Of a stretch of 57,976 nt of DNA, positions 27,601 to 35,807 are shown piece after piece; position 1 is the stretch's first letter, and every line of letters begins with the position of its first letter. Source of the DNA: Candidatus Altarchaeales archaeon WOR_SM1_SCG (lineage in GTDB: Archaea > Altiarchaeota > Altiarchaeia > IMC4 > WOR-SM1-SCG). The stretch is from positions 1 to 57,976 of the forward strand of contig MCBE01000234.1 of NCBI GenBank assembly GCA_001723845.1, read 5' to 3'. The notes below the pieces were generated by a model, which saw only the letters and a list, made by a program, of their open reading frames with translations, was not told the origin of the DNA and ran no database searches. Made by a program: the position numbers and the translations under genes.

Positions 27601-28367
27601 ATTTAGGAGAAGGTGCTGTTTATACCAATGTTTATTGGGTTGAAAAACTTCCAATAATAAACCCGGAAAAATTAACAAAATCCCATCTCAAAAAACTCTC
27701 CGCAGCATTCAACAAACTTTCATCCCGCGAAATCGGCTCCGTCTTTTCCGAAATCGGCGCCGATTCCCCCGAAGAGGTCTCTCTTGAAAAAGTCAAACCT
27801 GACAGAAGGGAATTAGACGAAATTATCTTTGAAATCCTGGATTTAAGTGAAGAGGAACAATTAGAAGTTTACCGTGCGGTTGTTGATCTGGTTAAGTCAA
27901 GGATTGAGAAGGCAAAAAGCGTTTCAAGAAACAACAACAAAAAGAGGGTTTCAGAGGTTGACCTGGTGGTTAAGAGAACCATTGACTCAATTGGCGGGGA
28001 AGAAATTTTAAAAAAATTCTTTTCAGGTCTCGGTGAGACGGAAACATTGATTTTGCCGAGATTCAGAAAACAAGCGCAAATTGGAAAAACGCTTCACGGA
28101 TGGCAGTTGACCGATGGAAGGGAAAGGGTTTTCTTTGACGATAAAAAAACAGCGGAGTACTGTAAAATTTTAACTTTAATCGGGGTTGAAAAAGTGAAAG
28201 TTCCCGAAAAATTAAATAATGCTCAAATTAATGCCCTCGGAGATGTTGTTGATTCAATAACCGGGGGGATAAATTCCGCAACTGAAACGATAACAGACAG
28301 CAAGATGAGAAATAAAATAAGAGCGCTTGTCCTGGGAAAAATTATAGCCCGTGCGAATGGATTGTAA
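24681..28367 (+). CDS. Type IIG-like restriction enzyme / DNA adenine methyltransferase
   Basis: A 1228-aa single-chain protein. Residues 1-110 hold a PD-(D/E)XK nuclease pattern (KRADILIF with Asp54, then CEIEVKPP with Glu69 and Lys71). An alpha-helical region leads to a gamma-class methyltransferase with SAM-binding DPGCGAGTF (about 379-387) and catalytic NPPY (492-495). A TaqI/Eco57I-like target recognition region follows (FVPLKEVAEVKFGIKTGANEFFYLT, about 790-1000). A C-terminal extension (about 1090-1228) is unassigned. It likely methylates and cuts an unknown DNA site. A PglX of BREX was considered, but no BREX partners are present. It ends 6 bases from the truncated convergent gyrB. Confidence 0.88.
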   Translation: MPKKISLPYEPPEIKHNEWWASGKLNEWINEVCKSKGLRYKSDIERGIARKRADILIFHKPKKPVCEIEVKPPSWDILTISLVKDAFFKADRINAPYFATWNVNKLALFDTKKFGEKESLIDALVHLPYDVTKISELSDIEKTEHKIKIKSFTENFLDELLLLYEGKKVAPKLDIDKDIDKYFIAHIHSTVEALANSYREKISDEANSNPEFKKKISNWFAEQVWSFTESRDDYDKIARQSAYLLINKILFYTALQEKFGFETLSVPEDLRMGSRLENDLKWFFGQVLKIDYEPIFETEFIDEIAFPEDIISVESIRDLINEMNRYKISSIGYDFLGNIFENLIPDDERHKLGQYFTNSYVVDLILKFCMHSEDDFVLDPGCGAGTFLVRAYTHKKLENPHIQHDDILSKIWGIDISKFASHLSIINLAIKDLSVLENYPRIVHSDFFDIPPEDLYFEKPVKDKVEKISGYIEEKVEREKESVFGFDCIIGNPPYTRQEEMEDLAVKGYKNQLIAKANTYGLIKEIVKIKRELKENLKNLEIEHKNEINRVLRTHYGTTVAIEIKEREFERLRLEYLKKENDLVEKYNKKINKLVEKKLKSENKLAKISKRAGIHAYFFIHGYKFLKEGGRFGFIVSNSWLDVDYGKGLQEFFLKHYKIAAIIESKVERWFEDADVNTSIVILEKCSDKEERNENLVKFVQLKKPLRHFIPPAEKDKEKEIKRLQEVEKLVDQIKYHIKHYENDEIIINPKLQKELWDEGYDKKEKKYAGSKWGKYIRAPEIFFKILEKGKDLFVPLKEVAEVKFGIKTGANEFFYLTEEEIKAWRIGKEFWCHKEGGKWVPNYVIKSPRECKGVIVKPGDLKYRVLMIHKDKEDLKGTKVLKYIEIGESKGFHERPTCASRKRWYDLGEWKKPPIIWSDAYNVRFLTFDTQNNWADKRFFYIYPEKEENKIPILFYLNSSIIPLLIEIEGITNLGEGAVYTNVYWVEKLPIINPEKLTKSHLKKLSAAFNKLSSREIGSVFSEIGADSPEEVSLEKVKPDRRELDEIIFEILDLSEEEQLEVYRAVVDLVKSRIEKAKSVSRNNNKKRVSEVDLVVKRTIDSIGGEEILKKFFSGLGETETLILPRFRKQAQIGKTLHGWQLTDGRERVFFDDKKTAEYCKILTLIGVEKVKVPEKLNNAQINALGDVVDSITGGINSATETITDSKMRNKIRALVLGKIIARANGL

Positions 28368-28373
28368 ATTTTT

Positions 28374-29021
28374 TCACACATCCCGAAAATCCTTAATTGT
28401 GATTTTAATTCCCTTATTTAAAAAAGCAAGTTCGCGGATTCTTTTAAATAAACTATCGTAACTGAAGGTTGTCGTCTCAAAAATCTCGGGATCAGGCATA
28501 AAAGTGACTTCGGTTCCGGTGCCAATTTCATCCGTTTCGTCAATGACATTTAAATCTTCTTCAGGGCTGCCCCGGTTATACCTCTGGAAATAAACTTTAC
28601 CGCCGCGCTTTACCTTCACTTCAAGCCACTCGGAAAGTGCATTAACCACCGAGACCCCGACGCCGTGAAGCCCTCCCGAAACCTTATAGGAATCTTTATC
28701 AAATTTCCCGCCCGCATGAAGCTTTGTCATCACAATCTCAACACCTGATTTTTTGTACTTCGGGTGAATATCAACAGGAATTCCCCTCCCGTCATCTTTT
28801 ACCGTTACGGTGCCGCTATAATTCAACGAAACGATTATATTTTTACAAAAGCCAGCCATCGCCTCGTCAATGCTGTTGTCAATCACTTCATAAACAAGGT
28901 GATGAAGACCGCGTTTATCGGTACTGCCTATGTACATGCTCGGTCTCTTCCTGACAGGCGAAAGCCCCTCAAGAACCTGTATATGTCCCGCGTCATAATT
29001 ATTGGTTTTTTCTTCAGGCAT
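28374..29021 (-). pseudogene. gyrB: DNA gyrase subunit B, N-terminal fragment
   Basis: 215 aa covering only the GHKL ATPase domain of GyrB. The ATP site is intact ([40 protein letters not shown]). The frame stops after KDFRDV, where intact GyrB continues into the transducer domain (DKRDGK... in E. coli). Full GyrB is 630-800 aa. The break lies 6 bases from the end of the restriction-methylase gene, and no further gyrB sequence appears in the window. Either the 3' part was deleted when that cassette arrived, or the piece is a leftover duplicate. It cannot act as a gyrase on its own. Confidence 0.85.
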
Positions 29022-29158
29022 TTTTTATTGTGTATTATTGTGTATAAATATATAAATAAATAATTAGAATCCGGAGATTATAAGTTACTTCTCAAAAATA
29101 ATTTAATTTAATGTAATATCTAAATTTATATAATTAAACTTTAATTTACGAGGTGAAA

Positions 29159-29695
29159 ATGAAATACAATAATTTTTTGTTTGCAATTGGTGCAGTAATC
29201 TGTTTTATTATTTTAACTGCCGCGAATGCGAATGAAATTAAGGTTGGCGTAACAGACCACAAATTGATAATAAATCCGGAAGAAACAAAAATAATTTCCG
29301 GTGATTCAGGCATAATTGATATTAAAATTCAAAATTACGATAAAAATAAAATTTTCATTAAATTAGAGGCAGACGGTCTCCCTGAGCCGCTTTTTACTGC
29401 GCCGTGGTTTTCCTTTGAAAAACAATTGTTTTATATTGAGCCCGGTGAAACTAAAGAGACAAAACTAACAATACACATCCCTGAGGGCAGGATTGAGGAC
29501 TATAATGTCAAGATAATTGCAAGAAATCCCGATACGGGAGTTGAAGTTATAAAAACACTTAAAATTGAAACGCTGCCCCCGAAGGATAAAGGCATGTCGG
29601 GAATCCCGATATTCCCGCCTGCTGAGCAGCCGGTACTTTTGCTTCTTGATATGGTTCACCTGGTGGTTAACGGGATCGCAAATATCATATCTTAA
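29159..29695 (+). CDS. Secreted or membrane-attached Ig-like protein
   Basis: A 178-aa protein. Residues 1-24 are a signal peptide (FLFAIGAVICFIILTAANA). An Ig-like/NEW3-type beta domain follows at about 25-140 (SGDSGIIDIKIQNYDKNKIFIKLEADG, WFSFEKQLFYIEPGETKETKLTIHIPEG). A C-terminal hydrophobic stretch (QPVLLLLDMVHLVVNGIANII) could anchor it. A TATA-like TTTATATAAT (about 29126-29135) and the sequence GAGGTG before the ATG at 29159 support the start. The specific role is unknown. Confidence 0.65.
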   Translation: MKYNNFLFAIGAVICFIILTAANANEIKVGVTDHKLIINPEETKIISGDSGIIDIKIQNYDKNKIFIKLEADGLPEPLFTAPWFSFEKQLFYIEPGETKETKLTIHIPEGRIEDYNVKIIARNPDTGVEVIKTLKIETLPPKDKGMSGIPIFPPAEQPVLLLLDMVHLVVNGIANIIS

Positions 29696-29697
29696 TT

Positions 29698-29730
29698 CTA
29701 TGTCTTTTCTATGTCTTTTCTATGTCTTTT
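29698..29730. terminator. Three tandem 11-bp CTATGTCTTTT units, T-rich terminator
   Basis: Three perfect copies of CTATGTCTTTT are followed by a pyrimidine tract to about 29760. They start three bases after the stop codon of the secreted protein gene. Archaeal RNA polymerase terminates on T-rich runs without a hairpin, so this repeat likely ends that transcript. Confidence 0.55.
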
Positions 29731-29744
29731 TTCTTTTTCTTCTT

Positions 29745-31274
29745 CTATCTTGAATTTTTTTTATAATGAGATAATTCAGCCATTCTCTGCTCTTCCAGTT
29801 TTTCATAATACCTTTCAACTTCCGACATAACATCCCCGGGAGTTTGTTTATACCTCCATATCATTCTTAAGACCTCGTAAATTTCCATTATATCGTTGTC
29901 CAGCATATACTTCAATAATTTTTCCCTGTTTTTTAATTCGGCATCAAGTTCCTGTTTTGTAATGCCTGCGCTTCTTGCAAGTTTATCCTTTAACATTATC
30001 GGGTATTGAGTCCTTACAAGCTCATTTTTCACAGGATTCCATTCGTAAATATCTCCTAATTCAACAATGCCGTGTGTCACATTTCCAAGTTCCGATACCT
30101 GGGTTATATATCTTTTAATGCCCCCGTCCTTTGTATATACCCTGTTTTGAACAATAATCAAATCAAGAAGCGGCATCATAGCCATCGGGACATTCATGGG
30201 TGCCTGCATCAGTCTCGTGGTTGTCTCTCTTGCCGAGTTTGCATGCAGTGTTCCCATTGAGCCGTTAAGACCGATGTCCATTGCAACAAGCAATTGTATG
30301 GCTTCAGGACCTCTCACTTCCCCGACAACCACCCTGTCGGGACGCATTCTTAATGTGTTTCGCACCAGCATATCCATCGTGATCGGCGAATCTTTTCCAA
30401 GTATAGCCGGCACTGCTTCCAGGGGTATCCAGTCCTCTAAAAATTTAAAATTTAATTCAAGAGTATCTTCAACCGTTACAACTCTTTCATACTGCGGGAC
30501 AAATGCGGAAATTGCGTTTAAAGTTGTTGTCTTTCCGCTTCCCGCACCTCCTGCAAGAATCAGGTTAATCGGTCTTATACCAAGACCTTCAACGCAAACC
30601 CATAAGAATGCGGCAAGCCCCTCGCTCATTGTCCCTGTTTTTATCAATTCTACTATGGAAAACGGTCTCTGCCTGAATTTCCTGATTGTAATGGAACTTC
30701 CTCTTGGCGATGCGGGAGGCACGGTAACATTTACCCTGCTCCCGTCCGGGAGCCGGGCATCAAGAAGAGGTTGTTTTTCATTGATAACCCTGCCGACATT
30801 TTTCGCGATTTTTTGTATGACGCTCTCCAGTGATTCATCATCCTCAAAACCTATATTTGAAATGCACATCCCGTGTTTCCTGTGAACAATAAACGCAGGG
30901 ATATTTACGCCGTTAACCATAACCTCTTCAAGATTGTCATCATCAAGGAGAACCCCAAGAATGTCATAACCGTAGAACTGGCTCATTGCAAGCGATAAAA
31001 CAATATCAAGATTACCCGGCAGCTCATTTTTTTCCTCCAGGTTCTCAATGAGTTTTTTCCTTAAATAATCTTTTAAAAATTTATTTCTTTCTTCATAACT
31101 TACAAATTTTTTTGACTCGCGGATAAGTTCTATACTCATAAATTGCTGTGCATCTTTTAAAATCGCCTTTTCAACATCCGAAAATTCGGGTACATTTACC
31201 CTGTAAAGCGGAAGAGGTTTGCCCTCAAGTTTTATTACATTTACCCTGCCGTAGGAATCAATTATCTCTGACAT
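29745..31274 (-). CDS. Type II/IV secretion system ATPase (CpaF/GspE family)
   Basis: A 509-aa hexameric motor ATPase. The N-terminal domain (about 60-220) is of archaeal type. The motor domain has Walker A GGAGSGKTT, an Asp box around VTVEDTLELNF, Walker B VVVGEVRGPEA, and the His box GTLHANSARETTTR. It would power a pilus, archaellum-like or secretion machine at the membrane. The TadC-like platform protein normally encoded next to it is not seen here, so the machine type is open. Confidence 0.93.
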   Translation of the reverse strand: MSEIIDSYGRVNVIKLEGKPLPLYRVNVPEFSDVEKAILKDAQQFMSIELIRESKKFVSYEERNKFLKDYLRKKLIENLEEKNELPGNLDIVLSLAMSQFYGYDILGVLLDDDNLEEVMVNGVNIPAFIVHRKHGMCISNIGFEDDESLESVIQKIAKNVGRVINEKQPLLDARLPDGSRVNVTVPPASPRGSSITIRKFRQRPFSIVELIKTGTMSEGLAAFLWVCVEGLGIRPINLILAGGAGSGKTTTLNAISAFVPQYERVVTVEDTLELNFKFLEDWIPLEAVPAILGKDSPITMDMLVRNTLRMRPDRVVVGEVRGPEAIQLLVAMDIGLNGSMGTLHANSARETTTRLMQAPMNVPMAMMPLLDLIIVQNRVYTKDGGIKRYITQVSELGNVTHGIVELGDIYEWNPVKNELVRTQYPIMLKDKLARSAGITKQELDAELKNREKLLKYMLDNDIMEIYEVLRMIWRYKQTPGDVMSEVERYYEKLEEQRMAELSHYKKNSR

Positions 31275-31329
31275 TTTTTACCGTGTATTTTAGAATTTTA
31301 GAGTTTAATAATTTATATTAATATTATTT

Positions 31330-31905
31330 TTAATTAACTGAACCGGAATTTTGAATTTTATTTTCAACAACCTCCTTAATATCTTCAAAGACCCCTTTAA
31401 CATCCTGCTTCCCGTTGATCCTGATTAAATTAAAATTCAGGTAATTTTTATATATTTTTTTTGAAAACTCGCATGTCTCAAAAATCTCCCCTGTTACTGT
31501 TCTTTTAACCGCGATTTCCGGGAGGACATCAATAAACAGTGCAATGTCCGGTTTTAATGCAAATTTATTTAAATTCACGAGCCATTCCCGCTCCAGCCCT
31601 TGAGCCATCTGGTATGCGATTGTTGAAAAGTAATATCGCTCGCATACGACAATTTTTTTGCTGTTGAGTGCGGGAATAACTTCGTTCTCAAGATGCTCGT
31701 AACGATCAGCCGTGAAAAGCAAAGACAGCGTCTTGGGGTCAACAGAAATGCTTCCCGATAAAATTTCTCTTATAAATTTCCCGATTTTACTTTCCGTCGG
31801 CTCCTTTGTTAAAATCACATCATGCTTTTTCTTCAGCCAGTTATATAACAATTTCGCCTGCGTGCTTTTCCCGCAGCCGTCTATGCCTTCAAGGACTATG
31901 AACAT
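31330..31905 (-). CDS. tmk: Thymidylate kinase
   Basis: A 191-aa enzyme that phosphorylates dTMP to dTDP. The P-loop is EGIDGCGKST at about 6-15. The DR(Y/H) motif appears as FTADRYEH, the thymidine-binding region as CERYYFSTIAYQMAQG, and the LID-proximal segment as FIDVLPEIAVKR. The length is slightly short but complete. It lies upstream of the secretion ATPase on the same strand with a 55-base gap. Confidence 0.93.
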   Translation of the reverse strand: MFIVLEGIDGCGKSTQAKLLYNWLKKKHDVILTKEPTESKIGKFIREILSGSISVDPKTLSLLFTADRYEHLENEVIPALNSKKIVVCERYYFSTIAYQMAQGLEREWLVNLNKFALKPDIALFIDVLPEIAVKRTVTGEIFETCEFSKKIYKNYLNFNLIRINGKQDVKGVFEDIKEVVENKIQNSGSVN

Positions 31906-32006
31906 TTTTATTTTAAATTTTACCTTAATTTTAATTGATTAAATTCAAATTTTTATAAATTCAAATCATGTAATTTATTGTTTGAATTCTTATAATTAAA
32001 TGGAAT

Positions 32007-32759
32007 ATGACAAAAATAAATTTTGCAGGAATAATTGACCATTCAACACTGGATTATGCAAAAAAGAGCGCGGCAGTTATCTACCTTTGCGGGTGTCCCT
32101 ACAGGTGCCCGTGGTGCCAGAACCCCGAACTTGTTTTTGGAAAGGGATGTGAAATGGTTGAAATAGATGAGATAATTAAGAATTTAAATAAAAATTTTTT
32201 GATTGACGCGGTATGTGTTACGGGCGGCGAACCCTTGATGCAGGAAAATACCTGCGAACTTCTCAAAAAAATAAAACAGGAGACCGACCTTTTATTGAAG
32301 ATGGACCACAACTGCTATTTTCCCGGGAGATTAAAAAAAGCCCTTCTCTATCTTGACTTTTTCACAACGGACATAAAAGCCCCTCTTGATGAAAGATACG
32401 GGAAAGCGGTTGGTCTGCCGGGCAGATGGGAAAAAATCGTTTTCAATGTCAAAAAAAGCCATGAAATTTTAAAACAATGGAGCGGCAGGAAGGAAACGAG
32501 GACAACCGTCGTTCCGACTCTTGTTGACACGAAAGAAGATATAAAAGAAATTGCAAAAGTTGTACAGGATATCGGATTTGAAATTTACACTTTACAGCAG
32601 TTCCGCCCGGGAAAAACACTGGACCCGGGATTTAAATTTATCAGGAGTCCGGAGCTTGCAAAAATGAAAGAACTCGGTAAAACCGCAAAGAAATACCTGC
32701 CCGGAACAAAGGTTCAGATAGTGACGCAGGAAAACGGTTTTGAGGAAATTAAAATTTAA
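32007..32759 (+). CDS. Radical SAM enzyme, NrdG/PflA-like activase
   Basis: A 250-aa protein. The radical SAM motif CPYRCPWC (CxxxCxxC) is near residue 30. GGEP follows in VCVTGGEPLMQ, with the barrel segments FFTTDIKAP and YTLQQFRPG. It matches the anaerobic ribonucleoside-triphosphate reductase activating family. The reductase in this window is class II (no glycyl radical), so the substrate protein is either elsewhere or different. Confidence 0.88.
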   Translation: MTKINFAGIIDHSTLDYAKKSAAVIYLCGCPYRCPWCQNPELVFGKGCEMVEIDEIIKNLNKNFLIDAVCVTGGEPLMQENTCELLKKIKQETDLLLKMDHNCYFPGRLKKALLYLDFFTTDIKAPLDERYGKAVGLPGRWEKIVFNVKKSHEILKQWSGRKETRTTVVPTLVDTKEDIKEIAKVVQDIGFEIYTLQQFRPGKTLDPGFKFIRSPELAKMKELGKTAKKYLPGTKVQIVTQENGFEEIKI

Positions 32760-32806
32760 TTATTTAATTACTGATCATTTCAAAAATTATAAAGTAAATT
32801 TAAAAA

Positions 32807-33256
32807 ATGAAAATAGAAATTAAAAGAATCGGTATAATACATTCCCCCTGCAAAAAACCGGAAGACATGACCCGTAATTTCAAACCGGAATTTGCCGAGG
32901 GAGAAATTGAAATTTTTAAAGAATACGAAGACGGGCTAAAAGACATAGAGGGATTTTCACATCTCAAAGTTTTATGTTATTTTCACAAATCCGAGAGGTA
33001 CTCGCTCCATGTAAAACCGTTTTTTGATAATATTGCGCGAGGAGTTTTTTCAACCGATCACCCGGACAGACCGAATCATATTGCACTCACGGTTGTTGAA
33101 CTTCTTAAGCGAGAGGGAAATATTCTTAAAGTCAGGGGTGTTGATATGCTTGACGAAACGCCTGTAATTGATATTAAGCCCTACACTTCAATTGATCGTA
33201 TAGAAAACATCAGGACGGGGTGGCTTGCAAAATATATGCAGGGATCTCAAAAATAA
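32807..33256 (+). CDS. trmO: tRNA (N6-threonylcarbamoyladenosine37-N6)-methyltransferase
   Basis: A 149-aa TrmO/TsaA (YaeB-like) protein, the short archaeal form with only the SAM-binding beta-barrel. Diagnostic segments are GIIHSPCKKPEDMTRN, EIEIFKEYEDGLKDIEGFSHLKVLCYFHKS, GVFSTDHPDRPNHIALTVVEL and VRGVDMLDETPVIDIKPY. It methylates t6A37 of tRNA-Thr to m6t6A. It lies 47 bases after the radical SAM gene. A TTAGGGG hairpin repeat follows. Confidence 0.92.
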   Translation: MKIEIKRIGIIHSPCKKPEDMTRNFKPEFAEGEIEIFKEYEDGLKDIEGFSHLKVLCYFHKSERYSLHVKPFFDNIARGVFSTDHPDRPNHIALTVVELLKREGNILKVRGVDMLDETPVIDIKPYTSIDRIENIRTGWLAKYMQGSQK

Positions 33257-33263
33257 AAATTAA

Positions 33264-33353
33264 ATTAGGGGTTAGGGATTAGGGGCTTGGGGTTAGTCCG
33301 GCAACCAACAACTAACCCCTAACAACTAACCCCTAACAACTAACCCCTAACAA
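33264..33353. repeat. Inverted TTAGGGG minisatellite (hairpin repeat D)
   Basis: A G-rich block (33264-33296: TTAGGGGTTAGGGATTAGGGG) and a C-rich block (33303-33353) made of three exact 15-bp units (AACTAACCCCTAACA) form a compact hairpin with a short loop. It lies between trmO and mch on the same strand, just after the trmO stop codon. Confidence 0.88.
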
Positions 33354-33431
33354 AACAATAAACTTATTTAAAATTTTTATCATAATTAATAATATTAAAT
33401 TAATTTATCGTTAAAAATTTTTAAATTAAAA

Positions 33432-34331
33432 ATGAATACAAACAAAAACGCATACGAAATTTTAGACGCGATTGAGTGTGAAAGAAAAACCTTTGAACTT
33501 GCCGGAGGAAAAGTTACTGTTCTTGACCTGGGAGTGACAAATGATGCCGGGAAAAGTAAGGAAATCGGCTTGAAGGTTGCGGAAGCGACAATGGGGGGGC
33601 TTTCCAATGTCTCACTTTCAGAGGAAGACGGAAGGGAAATGATCGTGGTTGAAATAAAAGAAAACCCGGCAATTTCAACTCTTGCCTGCCAGATGGCTGG
33701 ATGGAGAATTAAAATTGACGGCAAAACCGCACTCGGATCGGGTCCTGCAAGAATCCCTGCAAAACAGCCAAAGGAAATATATGAATTTTTAAATTATTCG
33801 GAAGAAACGGATGTAGCAGCACTTGCACTTGAAACAAATGTCCTTCCTACAGAAGAAACGGCAAAGATCATTCTTGAAAAAACAGGAGCAAAGAAAGTGA
33901 TTGTCGCAGCGTTCAGGGGGGATTCCGAAATCGGGCTTATGAATGTTATTGCAAGGGTTGTTGAAATGGGATTCTTTGCACTGGAACAGTTAAAGTTTGA
34001 AGTTAAAAAAATTACATACGGCTGGGGAACTGCGCCGCTTCCGAAAATTACAAAGGATGTAATGTTCACATCAAACGATGCCTTAATTTACGGCGGTGTT
34101 GTGAAACTTAAAACAGAAAAATGGGAGGAAGGGCTTGTTGAGAAAGTTACATCGCATGCCTCGCCGACTTTTGGTAAGCCGTTCAAGGAATTATTCAAGG
34201 AAGCCGGTGACTTCTACAAAATGGACCCGAAGATATTTGCCCCGGCAGAAATTACCGTTGAAGACACGACAACCGGGAAAACATATCATGCGGGCGGCAT
34301 AAAAAAGGAAATCGTTGATACATTGTGTTAA
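33432..34331 (+). CDS. mch: Methenyltetrahydromethanopterin cyclohydrolase
   Basis: A 299-aa enzyme that interconverts methenyl-H4MPT and formyl-H4MPT. It shows the family pattern: the ACQMAGW segment, GSGPAR, LETN..PTEETA, YGWGTAPLPKIT and TSNDALIYGG, then ASPTFGKPFKELF and the closing DPKIFAPAEITV. Family members are usually 310-325 aa, so the protein is a little short but has both ends. It acts in the cytoplasm in a methanogenesis-like or reverse C1 branch together with fae-hps. It precedes ftsY. Confidence 0.95.
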   Translation: MNTNKNAYEILDAIECERKTFELAGGKVTVLDLGVTNDAGKSKEIGLKVAEATMGGLSNVSLSEEDGREMIVVEIKENPAISTLACQMAGWRIKIDGKTALGSGPARIPAKQPKEIYEFLNYSEETDVAALALETNVLPTEETAKIILEKTGAKKVIVAAFRGDSEIGLMNVIARVVEMGFFALEQLKFEVKKITYGWGTAPLPKITKDVMFTSNDALIYGGVVKLKTEKWEEGLVEKVTSHASPTFGKPFKELFKEAGDFYKMDPKIFAPAEITVEDTTTGKTYHAGGIKKEIVDTLC

Positions 34332-34405
34332 AAAAGGCAATCGGAAAGCCAGGAATATTAATTCTCAATTAATTTATTGAAAATTTAATTAAATATTAAA
34401 TTAAG

Positions 34406-35563
34406 ATGTTTGGTTCACTTAAAAAAAGAATTAATAAATTTATAGGAAGAGTTGAGGAAGAAGAGAAAAAGAAAGAGGAAGTTGAAGAGCCGGGAGATGT
34501 ACAGGTTGAAGAGCCGCAAGAGATAAAGATTGAAGAGCGAAAAGAAGAGCGAAAAACAGAAAAAGAAACCCGGAAAGAAGAGACAGTAGAAAAAGAAGAG
34601 ATAGAAGTTAAAGCAAAAATAAAAGAACAAAAACCGTTAAAGAAACCAGGCGAATCAAAAAAGCAGGAGAAAAAGCGGGAAGTGAAATTAACCAAGAAAT
34701 CAAAAATTTTCGGTTTATTCAGCAGGAAAATTAAATTCTCTGAAAACGATTTACAGGAGACATTTGACGACCTGCAGATGGATTTGCTTCAAAGCGATGT
34801 TGCTTATGAAACGACGGATGCGATAATTCAGGAACTGCGGGATAAGTTAATTAACCGTGAAATCAATAAAAGCGAGATGCATGATTTTATTACAAATTCA
34901 ATACAGGAAGCCCTTCTTGATGTTCTCGGGACAGAGAAAATTGAATTTCTAAAATTTATTGAAAATTCAGAAAAGCCGGTAAAAATCGTGTTCTTCGGGA
35001 TCAACGGTACGGGAAAGACAACAACAATAGCAAAAGTCGCAAAACATTTGATAAACAACGGTTATTCGGTTGTCCTTGCAGCCGGCGACACATTCAGAGC
35101 CGGTGCGATTGAGCAGATTGAACTCCACGGGAAAATGCTTGGAACCAGGGTGATAAAGCATAAAAAAGGGGCTGATGCCGCCGCAACAATCTATGATGCA
35201 GTTGAACATGCCAAGGCAAAAAAAATTGATGTTGTTCTTGCAGACAGCGCAGGAAGAATGCAGACAAATGTAAACCTGATGTCCGAGATGGAAAAAATCA
35301 TAAGGGTAAATAAGCCGGATTTAAAGCTTTTTGTCGGTGATTCGCTTGCAGGCAATGATGCGGTTGAGCAGGCAAAAACATTCAACGAAAACATCGGGAT
35401 TGACGCCGTAATTCTTACGAAGATGGATGCGGATGCAAAAGGCGGCAGTGCAATTTCAATCTGCTACGAAATTAAAAAACCGATTCTCTTTGTCGGCGTG
35501 GGACAGGAATACGACGATTTGATTGAGTTTGATGAAAGGTGGTTTGTGGGGGAGATTGTTTAA
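34406..35563 (+). CDS. ftsY: Signal recognition particle receptor FtsY
   Basis: A 385-aa SRP receptor GTPase. Residues 1-105 are a highly charged Glu/Lys-rich arm that contacts the membrane. The helical N domain (about 110-180) precedes the G domain with G1 GINGTGKTTT, DTFRAGAIEQ, G3 DSAGRM, G4 TKMDADAKGG and the terminal GVGQEYDDLIEFD. It docks SRP-ribosome complexes at the membrane and supports the many exported proteins of this window. Confidence 0.96.
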   Translation: MFGSLKKRINKFIGRVEEEEKKKEEVEEPGDVQVEEPQEIKIEERKEERKTEKETRKEETVEKEEIEVKAKIKEQKPLKKPGESKKQEKKREVKLTKKSKIFGLFSRKIKFSENDLQETFDDLQMDLLQSDVAYETTDAIIQELRDKLINREINKSEMHDFITNSIQEALLDVLGTEKIEFLKFIENSEKPVKIVFFGINGTGKTTTIAKVAKHLINNGYSVVLAAGDTFRAGAIEQIELHGKMLGTRVIKHKKGADAAATIYDAVEHAKAKKIDVVLADSAGRMQTNVNLMSEMEKIIRVNKPDLKLFVGDSLAGNDAVEQAKTFNENIGIDAVILTKMDADAKGGSAISICYEIKKPILFVGVGQEYDDLIEFDERWFVGEIV

Positions 35564-35642
35564 ATGAAAATTAAATTAAAATTTTAATTTTATCTGTGAA
35601 TTTTAATCATAAGAATAATCGGATAAATTAGAAAAGTTTGCT

Positions 35643-35716
35643 TTAACTCCAAAATTAAGGAGTTAAACGAACTAAAGGTTCGGTTAATGGAAGTTAGGCG
35701 ACATTCCACCCGCCTT
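35643..35716. other. Triple-hairpin segment in the ftsY-methylase gap
   Basis: There are three consecutive stems. TTAACTCC (35643-35650) pairs perfectly with 35659-35666. CGAAC (35668-35672) pairs with 35678-35682. AGGCG (35696-35700) pairs with 35711-35715. The segment is more GC-structured than the AT-rich surroundings. It may be a small RNA, a 5' leader element of the methylase operon or a terminator. It is not a tRNA. Folding was done by eye. Confidence 0.35.
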
Positions 35717-35807
35717 AAAATTTACCGGATTATTTTTGAGATAGTTTTTCTTGACAGATGAAAAGTTTATATTATCTAAACAATTTAAATAATTTATAAA
35801 GAGAATT

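Noticed and set aside
24681-28367. BREX PglX or DISARM methylase
   Set aside because: No other BREX or DISARM genes are nearby, and the N-terminal nuclease motif fits a single-chain type IIG enzyme better.
30196-30885. Long plus-strand open frame (229 codons) opposite the secretion ATPase
   Set aside because: It is an antisense shadow of a strongly conserved ATPase with Ser/Pro-rich low-complexity translation.
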